Shown here: positions 1 through 7,279 of the stretch, one piece after another | Layout of the letters: each line of letters begins with the position of its first letter | Numbering within the stretch: position 1 is the first letter of the stretch | Notes under the pieces: generated by a model | Told to the model about the DNA's origin: nothing | The model's input: only the letters and a program-made list of their open reading frames with translations | The model's database searches: none | NCBI GenBank assembly: GCA_910575725.1 | Contig: CAJTFE010000009.1 | Coordinates: 62,001-126,000, forward strand | Length of the DNA: 64,000 nucleotides | Direction: 5' to 3' | Origin: Clostridia bacterium | GTDB lineage: Bacteria > Bacillota > Clostridia > Lachnospirales > Lachnospiraceae | Position numbers and translations under genes: made by a program

Positions 1-218
1 GCGCCTTTCTCCTCAAAGTACATATTCTCGGCGCCAACCTGGATGTTGGAGCCCTTTGCAGCTTCCATTACCGGGATAATGTCGATGGCCGGTACGCAGA
101 ATACGACGTCTACTTCGTCATTTGCTACCAGGGGTTTTAAGGTATTTACCAGTTCTACTGCCTCGCTGGGGGTCATGTTCATCTTCCAGTTGCCAGCGAT
201 GATTTTCTTTCTTGCCAT
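1..218 (-). CDS. tpiA: Triosephosphate isomerase, N-terminal part (cut by window edge)
   Basis: Interconverts glyceraldehyde-3-phosphate and dihydroxyacetone phosphate in glycolysis (cytosolic TIM barrel). The 72 visible residues begin [14 protein letters not shown], the hallmark N-terminus with the substrate-contacting Asn and Lys (NWKMN), and continue through [12 protein letters not shown] to [16 protein letters not shown]. The ATG at 218 has an AAGGAG Shine-Dalgarno site about 10 nt upstream. The C-terminal two thirds lie left of the window. It is the third gene of a gapA-pgk-tpiA cluster, separated from pgk by a structured spacer. Identification is secure; only completeness is unknown. 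Confidence 0.95.
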   Translation of the reverse strand, partial: MARKKIIAGNWKMNMTPSEAVELVNTLKPLVANDEVDVVFCVPAIDIIPVMEAAKGSNIQVGAENMYFEEKG

Positions 219-254
219 TGTTTTATTCTCCTTTTTCTTTATATGATTTACTCC

Positions 255-375
255 GCAGTGCCCAACCGGGTAAATCATAGATTTCCCCGGTTGTCGGGCT
301 GTCGCCCTATCGGGACTGGATTCGGCAAACTCGCCTGCGAGCAGGCGGGTTTGCCGCCTCCTGTCCCGGCACTGC
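255..375 (-). repeat. Branched palindromic element in the pgk-tpiA spacer (family R, copy 1)
   Basis: Almost the whole spacer folds. Outer arms GGCACTGC (368-375) and GCAGTGCC (255-262) enclose a GGGAC/GTCCC stem topped by a 14-bp GGCAAAC-type hairpin (about 331-361), a GGGC-GACA-GCCC hairpin (296-307, minus strand), and an AACCGGG/CCCGGTT hairpin (264-292). It starts 6 nt after the pgk stop. A shorter relative lies at 1708-1786, and the outer stem differs by a compensatory pair. It may be a 3' UTR structure or a mobile palindromic unit; function unknown. Confidence 0.6.
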
Positions 376-381
376 TCATAG

Positions 382-1608
382 CTATCGCATGTCGTCCGCT
401 GCCGCCACGCCCGGAAGCTCTTTGCCCTCCAGGAATTCCAGAGAAGCGCCGCCGCCTGTGGAAATGTGGCTCATCTTATCAGCAAAGCCCAGCTGGTTCA
501 CAGCTGCTGCGGAATCGCCGCCGCCGATGATGGTGGTTGCATCTGTCTCAGCCAGGGATTTGGCTACTGCGATGGTTCCCTTTGCCAGGATGGGATTCTC
601 GAATACGCCCATGGGGCCGTTCCATACAACAGTCTTAGCAGACTTCACTGCCTCTGCATAGAGCTCCGCAGTCTTGGTTCCGATATCCAGGCCCATCTTG
701 TCAGCCGGAATTGCATTGGAATCCACAACGGAAACCTCAATCTCTGCGTCAATGGGATTCGGGAACTCGGCAGCAATGGTGGTATCCACCGGAAGGAGCA
801 GCTTCTTGCCAAGTTTCTCAGCCTTTGCAATCATCTCCTTGCAGTAGTCAAGCTTCTCGTCATCCACAAGAGAGGTTCCGATCTCGCAGCCCTGTGCCTT
901 TAAGAAGGTGTATGCCATTCCGCCGCCGATGATTAAGGTGTCGCACTTCTCAAGAAGGTTTGCGATTACATTCAGCTTGTCTGCTACCTTTGCGCCGCCT
1001 AAGATGGCTACGAAGGGTCTTACGGGATTCTCCACTGCATTTCCAAGGAAATCAATCTCCTTCTGCATCAGATAGCCAACGGCACACTCGCCGCCCTTTG
1101 CACGTACAACCTCTGTCACGCCTGCAACGGAAGCATGTGCTCTGTGGGAGGAACCGAATGCGTCGCACACGTATACGTCGCAGAGATCAGCAAGCTCTTT
1201 GGAGAAGTCCTCGCCGTTCTTGGTCTCCTCTTTGCCGCGGAAGCGTGTATTCTGAAGGAGTACCACGTCTCCCTCGTTCATGGCTGCTACGGCTGCTGTT
1301 GCGGCCTCGCCTGTTACGTTATAGTCGGATACGAAGTTTACGCTCTTGCCAAGCTTCTCAGAGAGACGCTCTGCAACAGGCGCTAAGGACTCGCCCTCGT
1401 TGGGGCCGTTCTTTACTTTTCCAAGGTGGGAGCAGAGAATTACCTTTCCGCCGTCGTCGATTAATTTCTGAATGGTGGGAAGGGCTGCCTTGATACGTGT
1501 GTCGTCTGTGATCTTGCCGTCCTTTAAGGGAACGTTGAAGTCACATCTTACCAGGACACGTTTTCCCTTTGCATTGATATCATTTACTGATTTTTTATTT
1601 AATCCCAT
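382..1608 (-). CDS. pgk: Phosphoglycerate kinase
   Basis: Transfers phosphate from 1,3-bisphosphoglycerate to ADP, the first ATP-yielding step of glycolysis. The 408-residue protein has the expected length. It shows the N-domain motifs [12 protein letters not shown] and SHLGK, the substrate loop [12 protein letters not shown], and C-domain nucleotide motifs [22 protein letters not shown] and the terminal [30 protein letters not shown] longer frame extends upstream to 1665, but the ATG at 1608 is preferred because a perfect AGGAGG lies just before it and the protein start [11 protein letters not shown] matches the family. It lies downstream of gapA and a terminator-like hairpin, so part of its expression probably comes from read-through. 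Confidence 0.97.
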   Translation of the reverse strand: MGLNKKSVNDINAKGKRVLVRCDFNVPLKDGKITDDTRIKAALPTIQKLIDDGGKVILCSHLGKVKNGPNEGESLAPVAERLSEKLGKSVNFVSDYNVTGEAATAAVAAMNEGDVVLLQNTRFRGKEETKNGEDFSKELADLCDVYVCDAFGSSHRAHASVAGVTEVVRAKGGECAVGYLMQKEIDFLGNAVENPVRPFVAILGGAKVADKLNVIANLLEKCDTLIIGGGMAYTFLKAQGCEIGTSLVDDEKLDYCKEMIAKAEKLGKKLLLPVDTTIAAEFPNPIDAEIEVSVVDSNAIPADKMGLDIGTKTAELYAEAVKSAKTVVWNGPMGVFENPILAKGTIAVAKSLAETDATTIIGGGDSAAAVNQLGFADKMSHISTGGGASLEFLEGKELPGVAAADDMR

Positions 1609-1644
1609 GTTATCTGCCTCCTGTTTTCTTTTTAATTGAGTAAG

Positions 1645-1676
1645 GAAAAAAAGGATCCGGTCCAAAGACCGGACCC
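1645..1676 (-). terminator. Intrinsic terminator between gapA and pgk
   Basis: On the minus strand a GC-rich stem (GGGTCCGGTC, TTTG loop, GACCGGATCC, one wobble) is followed directly by seven T. It ends only about 28 nt before the pgk Shine-Dalgarno site. No separate promoter is visible in that gap. It therefore probably works as a partial terminator that makes gapA mRNA more abundant than pgk mRNA. Confidence 0.8.
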
Positions 1677-1707
1677 TTTAAGGTCTTAATTCCATATGCT
1701 GCAGTCC

Positions 1708-1786
1708 GCCGTGCCCTTCGATTCTGCTTTGCTCCATCACGCTTGGGGCTTTGCCCTATAGGAGTGTCTGCCAGCTTCTGCACGGC
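1708..1786 (-). repeat. Palindromic element in the gapA-pgk spacer (family R, copy 2)
   Basis: Outer arms GCCGTGC (minus, 1786-1780) and GCACGGC (1714-1708) enclose a GGGC-AAA-GCCC hairpin preceded by ATA, as in copy 1. Like copy 1 it starts about 9 nt after a stop codon (gapA), within a shared context of the form ATAGC-ATGAGC-GTGC. The A-T pair of copy 1's outer stem (GCA/TGC) is C-G here (GCC/GGC). It is about 40 bp shorter than copy 1, lacking most of the two side hairpins. Confidence 0.55.
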
Positions 1787-1795
1787 TCATTGCTA

Positions 1796-2809
1796 TTATG
1801 CAAGCTCAGCGAAGTACTTGATTGTACGAACCATCTGAGAAACGTAGGAGTTCTCATTGTCATACCAGGAAACAACCTCTACCTGGGTCTTTCCATCGGG
1901 AAGCGGAGAAACCATGGTCTGAGTTGCATCGAACAGAGAACCGAATCTCATGCCAACGATATCGCTGGATACGATCTCATCCTCGGTGTAGCCGTAGGAC
2001 TCGGTAGCTGCTGCCTTCATAGCTGCGTTGATCTCTTCCTTGGTTACGCTCTTGTTCACAACTGCGAACAGCAGAGTGGTGGAACCTGTGGGGGTCGGTA
2101 CACGCTGTGCAGCGCCGATGAGCTTGCCGTTCAGCTCCGGAATAACCAGGCCGATTGCCTTTGCTGCGCCTGTGCTGTTGGGAACGATGTTGATAGCTGC
2201 TGCACGGCTTCTTCTCAGGTCGCCCTTTCTCTGGGGTCCGTCCAGAGGCATCTGATCGCCTGTGTAAGCATGAATGGTACACATAATTCCGGACTCGATG
2301 GGAGCCAGCTCGTTAAGAGCCTTTGCCATAGGAGCCAGGCAGTTTGTTGTACAGGAAGCTGCAGAAATTACAGTATCCTCTTTCTTCAGTGTCTCATGGT
2401 TTACATTGTAAACGATGGTGGGCAGGTCGTTTCCAGCCGGAGCGGAGATAACAACCTTCTTAGCGCCTGCGGTGATGTGTGCAGAAGCCTTGTCCTTGGA
2501 GGTGTAGAAACCTGTACACTCCAGAACTACGTCTACATCCAGCTCTCCCCAGGGAAGCTCTGCTGCGTTAGCCTTTGCGTAAATCTTAATCTCTTTTCCG
2601 TCAACAACGATGGAATCCTCTGTTGCGGATACGGTGTCTGCCAGAGCATACTTACCCTGTGAAGAATCATATTTCAATAAGTGTGCAAGCATCTTGGGGC
2701 TTGTTAAATCGTTAATTGCAACTACTTCGTAGCCTTCTGCACCAAACATCTGTCTGAATGCAAGTCTTCCGATACGTCCGAAACCATTGATTGCTACTTT
2801 TACTGCCAT
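1796..2809 (-). CDS. gapA: Glyceraldehyde-3-phosphate dehydrogenase, type I
   Basis: Oxidises and phosphorylates glyceraldehyde-3-phosphate with NAD. The 337 residues are the normal length. The Rossmann start [17 protein letters not shown], catalytic motif [12 protein letters not shown] (Cys about 153), anion-binding [23 protein letters not shown] and the C-terminal [16 protein letters not shown] are all present. A strong Shine-Dalgarno site (AGGAGG) precedes the ATG. It is first in gapA-pgk-tpiA with its own sigma-A promoter upstream and a terminator downstream. NAD rather than NADP preference is assumed from the NDL stretch after the second beta strand and is not proven. Confidence 0.98.
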   Translation of the reverse strand: MAVKVAINGFGRIGRLAFRQMFGAEGYEVVAINDLTSPKMLAHLLKYDSSQGKYALADTVSATEDSIVVDGKEIKIYAKANAAELPWGELDVDVVLECTGFYTSKDKASAHITAGAKKVVISAPAGNDLPTIVYNVNHETLKKEDTVISAASCTTNCLAPMAKALNELAPIESGIMCTIHAYTGDQMPLDGPQRKGDLRRSRAAAINIVPNSTGAAKAIGLVIPELNGKLIGAAQRVPTPTGSTTLLFAVVNKSVTKEEINAAMKAAATESYGYTEDEIVSSDIVGMRFGSLFDATQTMVSPLPDGKTQVEVVSWYDNENSYVSQMVRTIKYFAELA

Positions 2810-2892
2810 TTTTCAATTCCTCCTAAAAATAAATTTTATTTATTTTTTTCCTGCGGACCCTCTTTTTGGGAAAAGCCCACAATCTGGTATTC

Positions 2893-2921
2893 ATTGTACC
2901 GAATCCAGGACAAAATTTCAA
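2893..2921 (-). promoter_or_regulatory. Sigma-A promoter of gapA
   Basis: On the minus strand, -35 TTGAAA (2921-2916), a 17-nt spacer and -10 TACAAT (2898-2893) lie about 85 nt before the gapA start. Spacing is ideal and both boxes differ from consensus by one base each. No operator-like palindrome was seen next to it. Confidence 0.75.
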
Positions 2922-3077
2922 GACCTAATTAAAATTTTATCCGCTGCTTTTTCAAATTCTGCGCTTCGTAAAGAAATTTTACTTCTTTCCATACGATACA
3001 TCTTCCGCCGCCATGCCCATTTCCGGTTCAAATGAATATACAACAGCGCTGTTTCTTTCCGTACGATAGTTTTTCAA

Positions 3078-3525
3078 TTATGTTTCTTCACTGTGCCTCT
3101 GCTCGCTTTGCTTTTCTTTCTGCTGTAAATAAAACATAGTTTTTTGTATTTCAATTTCTTTTCGCAGTTCTTCTTCTGTTGGTAAATACAATTTATATTT
3201 TGAAGCAAATAACTGCTCATTACCGTGAAGAACCGAATACCTTGCGATATCTTCATCAGTTTCTGTACAGAGCACAATACCCAATGTCGGATTATCATCT
3301 GTACCTTTCTTCAATTCATCGTACATGCGGATATACATGTCCATCTGTCCTACATCCTGATGCGTAATTTTACCTGTTTTCAAGTCAATCAGGATAAAAC
3401 ACTTCAAAATGTAATTGTAAAATACAAGGTCAATAAAATAGTCCTCTTTCTCTGTCTTGATATGCTGCTGACGGGCTACAAAAGCATACCCTTTTCCCAT
3501 TTCCATTAAAAATTTCTGAATATTA
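3078..3525 (-). pseudogene. DUF1016/YhcG-type nuclease, 3' fragment (interrupted by IS110)
   Basis: Encodes the C-terminal half of a DUF1016 (YhcG) protein, a family with a PD-(D/E)XK nuclease fold. The visible sequence runs NIQKFLMEMGKGYAFVARQQH, then YFIDLVFYNYILKCFILIDLKTG (the D...D-x-K active-site strand region), then GIVLCTETDEDIARYSVL. An open frame reaches up to 3623, but the residues before NIQKF come from the insertion element. The first bona fide base is 3525. Joining 3525 to 5110 restores a single frame of about 369 codons, the usual family length. The fragment lacks its own start signals and is probably not expressed as a working enzyme. Confidence 0.85.
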
Positions 3526-3612
3526 CTGTGAAACATAATCTTCCGGGTAGCCAAAAAAGCGCAAACTTCCCCTATCAAGCTTAAAAGAAGTTTTTGACCC
3601 TGTCTGGAAGAC

Positions 3613-4848
3613 TCAGGCGGCAACTACCGGGGCTTCCCAGCCAAGTGCTTTTAGCTTTTTCAGATATGCATTGATTTTGCGTTCTTTGTTGAACTGGTTA
3701 TAATAATCAGCTCCAAGATCCTTGAACACCACTCCGTCTTTGAGGATATGGTAAATGGCTATGAGCATGGAATGGGCAACTGCGACATAAGCCCTCTTCT
3801 TTCCCCTGTGGGAGCTGATCCTCATGAACTGCGCATGAAAATAGGACTTTTTATTCTTTACAGCTGAATGTGCGCAGGTAATCAGGGTTGTCCGCAAAAG
3901 GGTGTTCCCTTTTCTGGTCTTGCCGGACTTCCTCTTCCTAGCGCTTTCATTATCACCAGGGCATAATCCGGCCCATGACGAGATATGCCTGTCCGTAGGA
4001 AAACGTTCCATATCCGTGCCAATGACGGAAATGATGGCCTGTGCGCTGGTATTCCCTATACCAGTCACATCCTGGATGGCATGGGAAGCCTGTTTTTCCT
4101 CCGGCTTCATGAAGTTGTCAATCTCATCATTCAGATTTTTGATGTGGATATTAAGCTCGTCCAGGTGCGCCAGGAGCTCCTTCATCATCCGACGCTGGAG
4201 AGGGCTCATCACACCATTGAGGTCGTCTATGATCTGCTCCTTGGTGGCCTTGAGATTATGGGCGATGATCTTCTGCTCATACATCTCATCATATTTCGGT
4301 CCATCCACGGATGCGCCGGTGAGGAGATACTCCAGGATGTTGCGCGCGCTCTTGCCGTTGATATCCGACACAGTACCGGACAGCTTGATGTTGGCGCCCT
4401 CCAGCATCTTCTGGAGGCGGTTGAGCTCCCTGGTGCGTTCACCGACAAGGCTCTTGCGGTAACGGACCAGCTCACGCAGTTCCCGCTGCTCTTTATCAGG
4501 GATGTAACTGGGCTGGAGCAGCCCATGCTGAAGAAGATCTGCAATCCATTCAGCATCCCTGACATCTGTCTTGCGTCCTGGGACGGCTTTCATATGGCGG
4601 GCATTGACCACCATAGCGTTCAGGCCGGACGATTCAAGGATGTTATACAGGGGCTTCCAATAAGATGCCGTGCTCTCCATTGCGGCCATTTCACAGCCGC
4701 CGTCTTTGAGCCAGTCAGCCATTTCGAGAAGCTCTCTGGTTGTTGCGCCAAACTCCCGTATCTCCTGCTTATTGCCTTTTCGAAAGCAGGCAACGATGAG
4801 TTTTTTGTGCACGTCAATACCACAACAATTGTCGTAAATTCTATCCAT
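3613..4848 (-). CDS. IS110-family transposase (DEDD recombinase)
   Basis: A 411-residue RNA-guided recombinase of the IS110 family. The N-terminal RuvC-like DEDD domain shows GIDVHKK (first D), AMESTASYW (E) and KTDVRDAEWIADLL (last two D). A coiled-coil linker covers about 215-260. The C-terminal Tnp20 domain has DVTGIGNTSAQAIISVIG and SSWAGLCPGDNESARKRKSGKTRKGN, which holds the catalytic Ser. The start at 4848 follows AGGAGGTGCC. No frameshift or stop is visible. Known IS110 enzymes cut and rejoin target and donor using a bispecific bridge RNA; that role here is inferred from family membership and the adjacent candidate RNA. Confidence 0.93.
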   Translation of the reverse strand: MDRIYDNCCGIDVHKKLIVACFRKGNKQEIREFGATTRELLEMADWLKDGGCEMAAMESTASYWKPLYNILESSGLNAMVVNARHMKAVPGRKTDVRDAEWIADLLQHGLLQPSYIPDKEQRELRELVRYRKSLVGERTRELNRLQKMLEGANIKLSGTVSDINGKSARNILEYLLTGASVDGPKYDEMYEQKIIAHNLKATKEQIIDDLNGVMSPLQRRMMKELLAHLDELNIHIKNLNDEIDNFMKPEEKQASHAIQDVTGIGNTSAQAIISVIGTDMERFPTDRHISSWAGLCPGDNESARKRKSGKTRKGNTLLRTTLITCAHSAVKNKKSYFHAQFMRISSHRGKKRAYVAVAHSMLIAIYHILKDGVVFKDLGADYYNQFNKERKINAYLKKLKALGWEAPVVAA

Positions 4849-5014
4849 AAAGGCACCTCCTGGGTAAATTTACGGCATGGTACTCTGTCTGTTATCATTT
4901 TACTGTACGTCCTTTTGCCGTAAGAGGCTGGACAGGTGGTGGTGCAAATGAGAGTACCTGAAATCAGTTTAGAAAACGGGCTGCAGGCCCAAAATTAAAA
5001 CGATCTTTGCCGTT
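4849..5014 (-). ncRNA. Candidate IS110 bridge RNA (left-end transcript)
   Basis: About 165 nt lie between a strong promoter and the transposase start. Reading the minus strand, UUUCUAA (4975-4969) equals the interrupted target around the TAA core. A long-range 8-bp stem GGUACUCU (4958-4951) / AGAGUACC (4886-4879) then encloses a loop that contains ACAGUAAA (4906-4899), identical to the circular donor junction across the same TAA. Target guide first and donor guide second is the order known for IS621. The right-hand guides could not be assigned. Boundaries are approximate; the 3' end may overlap the transposase leader. Confidence 0.6.
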
Positions 5015-5020
5015 GGTTAT

Positions 5021-5049
5021 AGTATAGACAATGGCAAAAACAAATTCAA
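5021..5049 (-). promoter_or_regulatory. Promoter inside IS110 left end
   Basis: On the minus strand, -35 TTGAAT (5049-5044), a 17-nt spacer and -10 TATACT (5026-5021) place a start near 5014. It would drive the bridge RNA candidate and the transposase. It lies wholly within the element, so the element is self-sufficient. Confidence 0.7.
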
Positions 5050-5109
5050 TAACCTATCGCTTGCACAGTTTCATTTATGGTGGTGCCAAATGTGGGGCAT
5101 GAGGGTTTA

Positions 5110-5771
5110 GAAATAATGCTGGTCTCCAAATCGGTTTCCGTAAAGTCTGTATTGGACGATAATCCAAGGAATTCTGCTATCACAGGATTTTTGACAAATT
5201 CCAGCTTATCATTCTGGAAACCGGACGTCTTTTCCAGCATCTCCCGTTCAACCAGCTCTTTATGTTGGGACTGCAATATACGATAGTAATATTGTGTATT
5301 GATATTTCGCTGTAAAGTGCGCACGCTCCATGTCTGCTCATACGCCTCTTTCTCATACCAACTGCGCGCAGCAGAATCTGTTACCTGCAGCAGTGCTCGA
5401 TAATGAGACCAGGTCAGACGTATATGAGATTGTCGACACACTGTGTCGATAATCTGGGGAAACTCTTTATAAAAGCGCAGACAGTGATAAAGATTGCTTC
5501 GGTCATAACCTTTTCCATACTGTATAGTCAGCTCTTTGGATAATTTTTTAATTATTTTAGCGCCGTACTCAGCGCGATCTGAACCATCCATTTCTTCTTC
5601 AGATATTCGGTATCCAATCAGCCAGTTTCTTTGTGACAAGATTGTGTCCACTGCATGGTAGGCTTGCCGTTGGGAAGCCTCTATGATGTTTTGTATATCT
5701 GACAATATATTTTCTGATTTTTGATAGATACTCATAATATCAGTATTATTCGTTTTTATGGATTCATTCAT
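5110..5771 (-). pseudogene. DUF1016/YhcG-type nuclease, 5' fragment (interrupted by IS110)
   Basis: Encodes the first 221 residues of a DUF1016 protein: the alpha-helical N-terminal domain with AYHAVDTILSQRNWLIGYRISEEE, QYGKGYDRSNLYHCLRFYKEFP and RLTWSHYRALLQV, followed by REMLEKTSGFQNDKLEFVKNPVIAEFLGL, all typical. The frame runs on to 5046 through element sequence, giving a chimeric tail of about 20 residues. The ATG at 5771 is the only good start; the Shine-Dalgarno site is weak. The N-domain alone might still be made but would lack the nuclease core. The codon across the reconstructed junction reads TCT (Ser), followed by AAT (Asn), as expected for the family. Confidence 0.85.
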
Positions 5772-6018
5772 AAAACACCTCGCAATTCAACCTGTAACTA
5801 CTTCGTAAATCAATGACTTTTTAATTGCTCTCAATGTTTTCAATTTTGTGCCTATTAGCCCTATTATCTTAGTATATCGAACCACTTGAGCATTATCAAG
5901 CCAAACATTTTTACTTTTTAATCTTCCTATAGGCTTTTCTATCTTGCACGCTCCTCTAGTTCTTCTCCTGACCAAATGTCTCAATTCCCCTTCTTTGCAC
6001 TACTCCCCCAAAAACTAG
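5772..6018. other. Degenerate intergenic stretch beside the accessory pocket
   Basis: AT-rich relative to the flanking core genes. A 65-codon frame on the minus strand (5787-5984) can be read but resembles nothing recognised and lacks a convincing ribosome site. No tRNA, terminator or repeat was seen. It is probably decayed sequence linked to the neighbouring HicB remnant. Confidence 0.3.
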
Positions 6019-6216
6019 GACATCCTCTCCAATTCCGGAATTCCCATACGGAAAGATTCCCCCTCAACTACACACATTGATTTTAAGCGTATAATTGTGA
6101 TATTATTATGGCATCGGAAAGGAACACCAGCCTGGCTCAATGCCGCATTGGAAATAAATCTGAACTTTTCCCAGGTATTGCAGAAGGCTCTGCCTGCCAA
6201 AAAGAAAACACAATAA
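6019..6216 (+). pseudogene. HicB-type antitoxin remnant
   Basis: A 66-codon open stretch without a start codon ends in GTPAWLNAALEINLNFSQVLQKALPAKK, very like the C-terminal ribbon-helix-helix end of HicB antitoxins (consensus IPAWLN...INFSQVLQEAL). The N-terminal substrate-decoy domain and any hicA toxin gene are missing. Residues upstream of about codon 33 do not look like HicB, so a rearrangement cut the gene. It is probably a dead leftover of a toxin-antitoxin module in this accessory pocket. Confidence 0.55.
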
Positions 6217-6235
6217 AAACAAGGGAAAAATAAAT

Positions 6236-7039
6236 ATGATAAAGACAGATTTTCATTTACATTCTTCTTTTTCCGGCGACAGTGACACCGCGCCGGAGGT
6301 GATTGCCGGGACTGCGCTTCAACGGGGGCTTTCCGCCATTTGCTTTACGGATCATTATGATGCGGATTACCCCTATGAGGATGTGTGCTTTGAACTGGAT
6401 ACGGAGGCTTATCAAAAACGGATCTCGGAACTTCGCTCTGCTTATGAGGGGCGGATGGGGCTTGGGTTCGGGGTGGAGCTTGGGCTGCAGCCGCACCTTG
6501 GGGAGCTTTACCGCTCTTATACCGCGCAGTATCCCTTTGATTTTGTGATTGGTTCTACCCATCTGATTGATGGGAAGGATCCTTATTATGCTTCTTTCTG
6601 GGAAGGGTATACGCCGGAGGATGGGATACGCCGTTTTTTGGAGATTACGCTGGAGAATATGAAGGCTTTTGATGATTTTGATGTTTATGGACATCTGGAT
6701 TATATTGTGCGGTATGCGCCTTTGGAGCCAAAGCGGTTTTTTTATGGGGATTATGGGGATCTGATGGATGAGATTTTGAGGTTTCTCATTTGTCATGGGA
6801 AAGGGATTGAGGTGAATACGGGAGGCTATAAGGCTGGGCTGGGCTGCCCGAATCCTTGCGGGGAGGTTTTGCGGCGGTATCGGGAGCTTGGCGGGGAAAT
6901 TGTGACTATGGGGTCAGATGCTCATATGGCGGAATATGTTGGAAGTTTTATGGATGAGGCCCGGGAGGTTCTGCGTGGCTGTGGGTTTCGGTATTTTGCT
7001 TTGTTTGAGGGACGGAAAGCGGAGTTTGTGAGGTTGTGA
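6236..7039 (+). CDS. hisJ: Histidinol-phosphatase, PHP family (HisJ/HisK type)
   Basis: Predicted to dephosphorylate histidinol phosphate in histidine synthesis. At 267 residues it fits the PHP-family enzyme rather than the HAD type. Metal-ligand motifs are visible in order: DFHLHSSFS at the N-terminus, FTDHYD (about 40), GVELGLQ (about 80), GSTHL (about 107), GHLDYIVRY (about 155), IEVNTGG (about 190) and GSDAH (about 228). The start is preceded by only a weak AAGGGA. No other his gene is near, so another phosphoester substrate is possible. It is convergent with the AAA gene beyond a 210-bp palindrome. Confidence 0.85.
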   Translation: MIKTDFHLHSSFSGDSDTAPEVIAGTALQRGLSAICFTDHYDADYPYEDVCFELDTEAYQKRISELRSAYEGRMGLGFGVELGLQPHLGELYRSYTAQYPFDFVIGSTHLIDGKDPYYASFWEGYTPEDGIRRFLEITLENMKAFDDFDVYGHLDYIVRYAPLEPKRFFYGDYGDLMDEILRFLICHGKGIEVNTGGYKAGLGCPNPCGEVLRRYRELGGEIVTMGSDAHMAEYVGSFMDEAREVLRGCGFRYFALFEGRKAEFVRL

Positions 7040-7048
7040 GGGGGGGAC

Positions 7049-7258
7049 GGTGATATCAGAACCCAGGGCGCCAGCCTTTTCCATATCTGTGTTCGGACGG
7101 TTCTCATACACGCTGTCTGCTCTGAACGTACATTATTTCTGCAGGGTTTGGCTTTGGCGGTGTTTTGAGATAATGTACGCTCATATCAGACAGCGTGTAT
7201 GCGAACAGCCGGACACTTGATATTGGAAAAGGCTGGCGCCCTGGGTTCTGATATCACC
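7049..7258. repeat. Long imperfect palindrome between convergent genes (family A, copy 1)
   Basis: Fills the 240-bp gap between hisJ and the AAA gene stops. The two arms (about 95 nt each) are reverse complements: the outer 34 bp are perfect, followed by a shared core TTTTCC-ATATC, GTGTTCGGAC, a CACGCTGTCTG stretch and CGTACATTAT near the centre. A second copy at 14007-14214 has the same core modules and the same kind of location. The outer 27 bp differ between the copies. A TTTTTG run follows on the plus side, so it could also end transcription. Confidence 0.8.
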
Positions 7259-7279
7259 TGGTTTTTGTATTGTTATTTG

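Larger units (their letters stand above)
3526..5109 (-). mobile_element. IS110-family insertion sequence, 1,584 bp
   Basis: Boundaries are deduced by reconstructing the split DUF1016 gene. Removing 3526-5109 (or the equivalent 3523-5106, because TTA occurs at both ends) rejoins the coding sequence exactly in frame. The element has a long left end of 261 bp upstream of the transposase, a short right end of about 87 bp downstream, and no terminal inverted repeats. There is no target duplication beyond the shared TTA. This layout (long non-coding 5' end, short 3' end) is that of the IS110 group, whose long end encodes the bridge RNA. All parts look intact, so the element may be active. Confidence 0.88.

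Noticed and set aside
1751-2662. A 303-codon plus-strand frame over gapA
   Set aside because: Cys-rich antisense of the GAPDH gene; the minus-strand frame has all catalytic motifs.
3078-3623. Independent 181-residue protein
   Set aside because: The first about 33 codons come from the IS110 right end; the rest is the C-terminal half of the split DUF1016 gene.
5787-5984. Small 65-codon gene on the minus strand
   Set aside because: No recognisable domain, weak start context, and it lies in degenerate sequence beside other gene remnants; kept only as part of the intergenic description.
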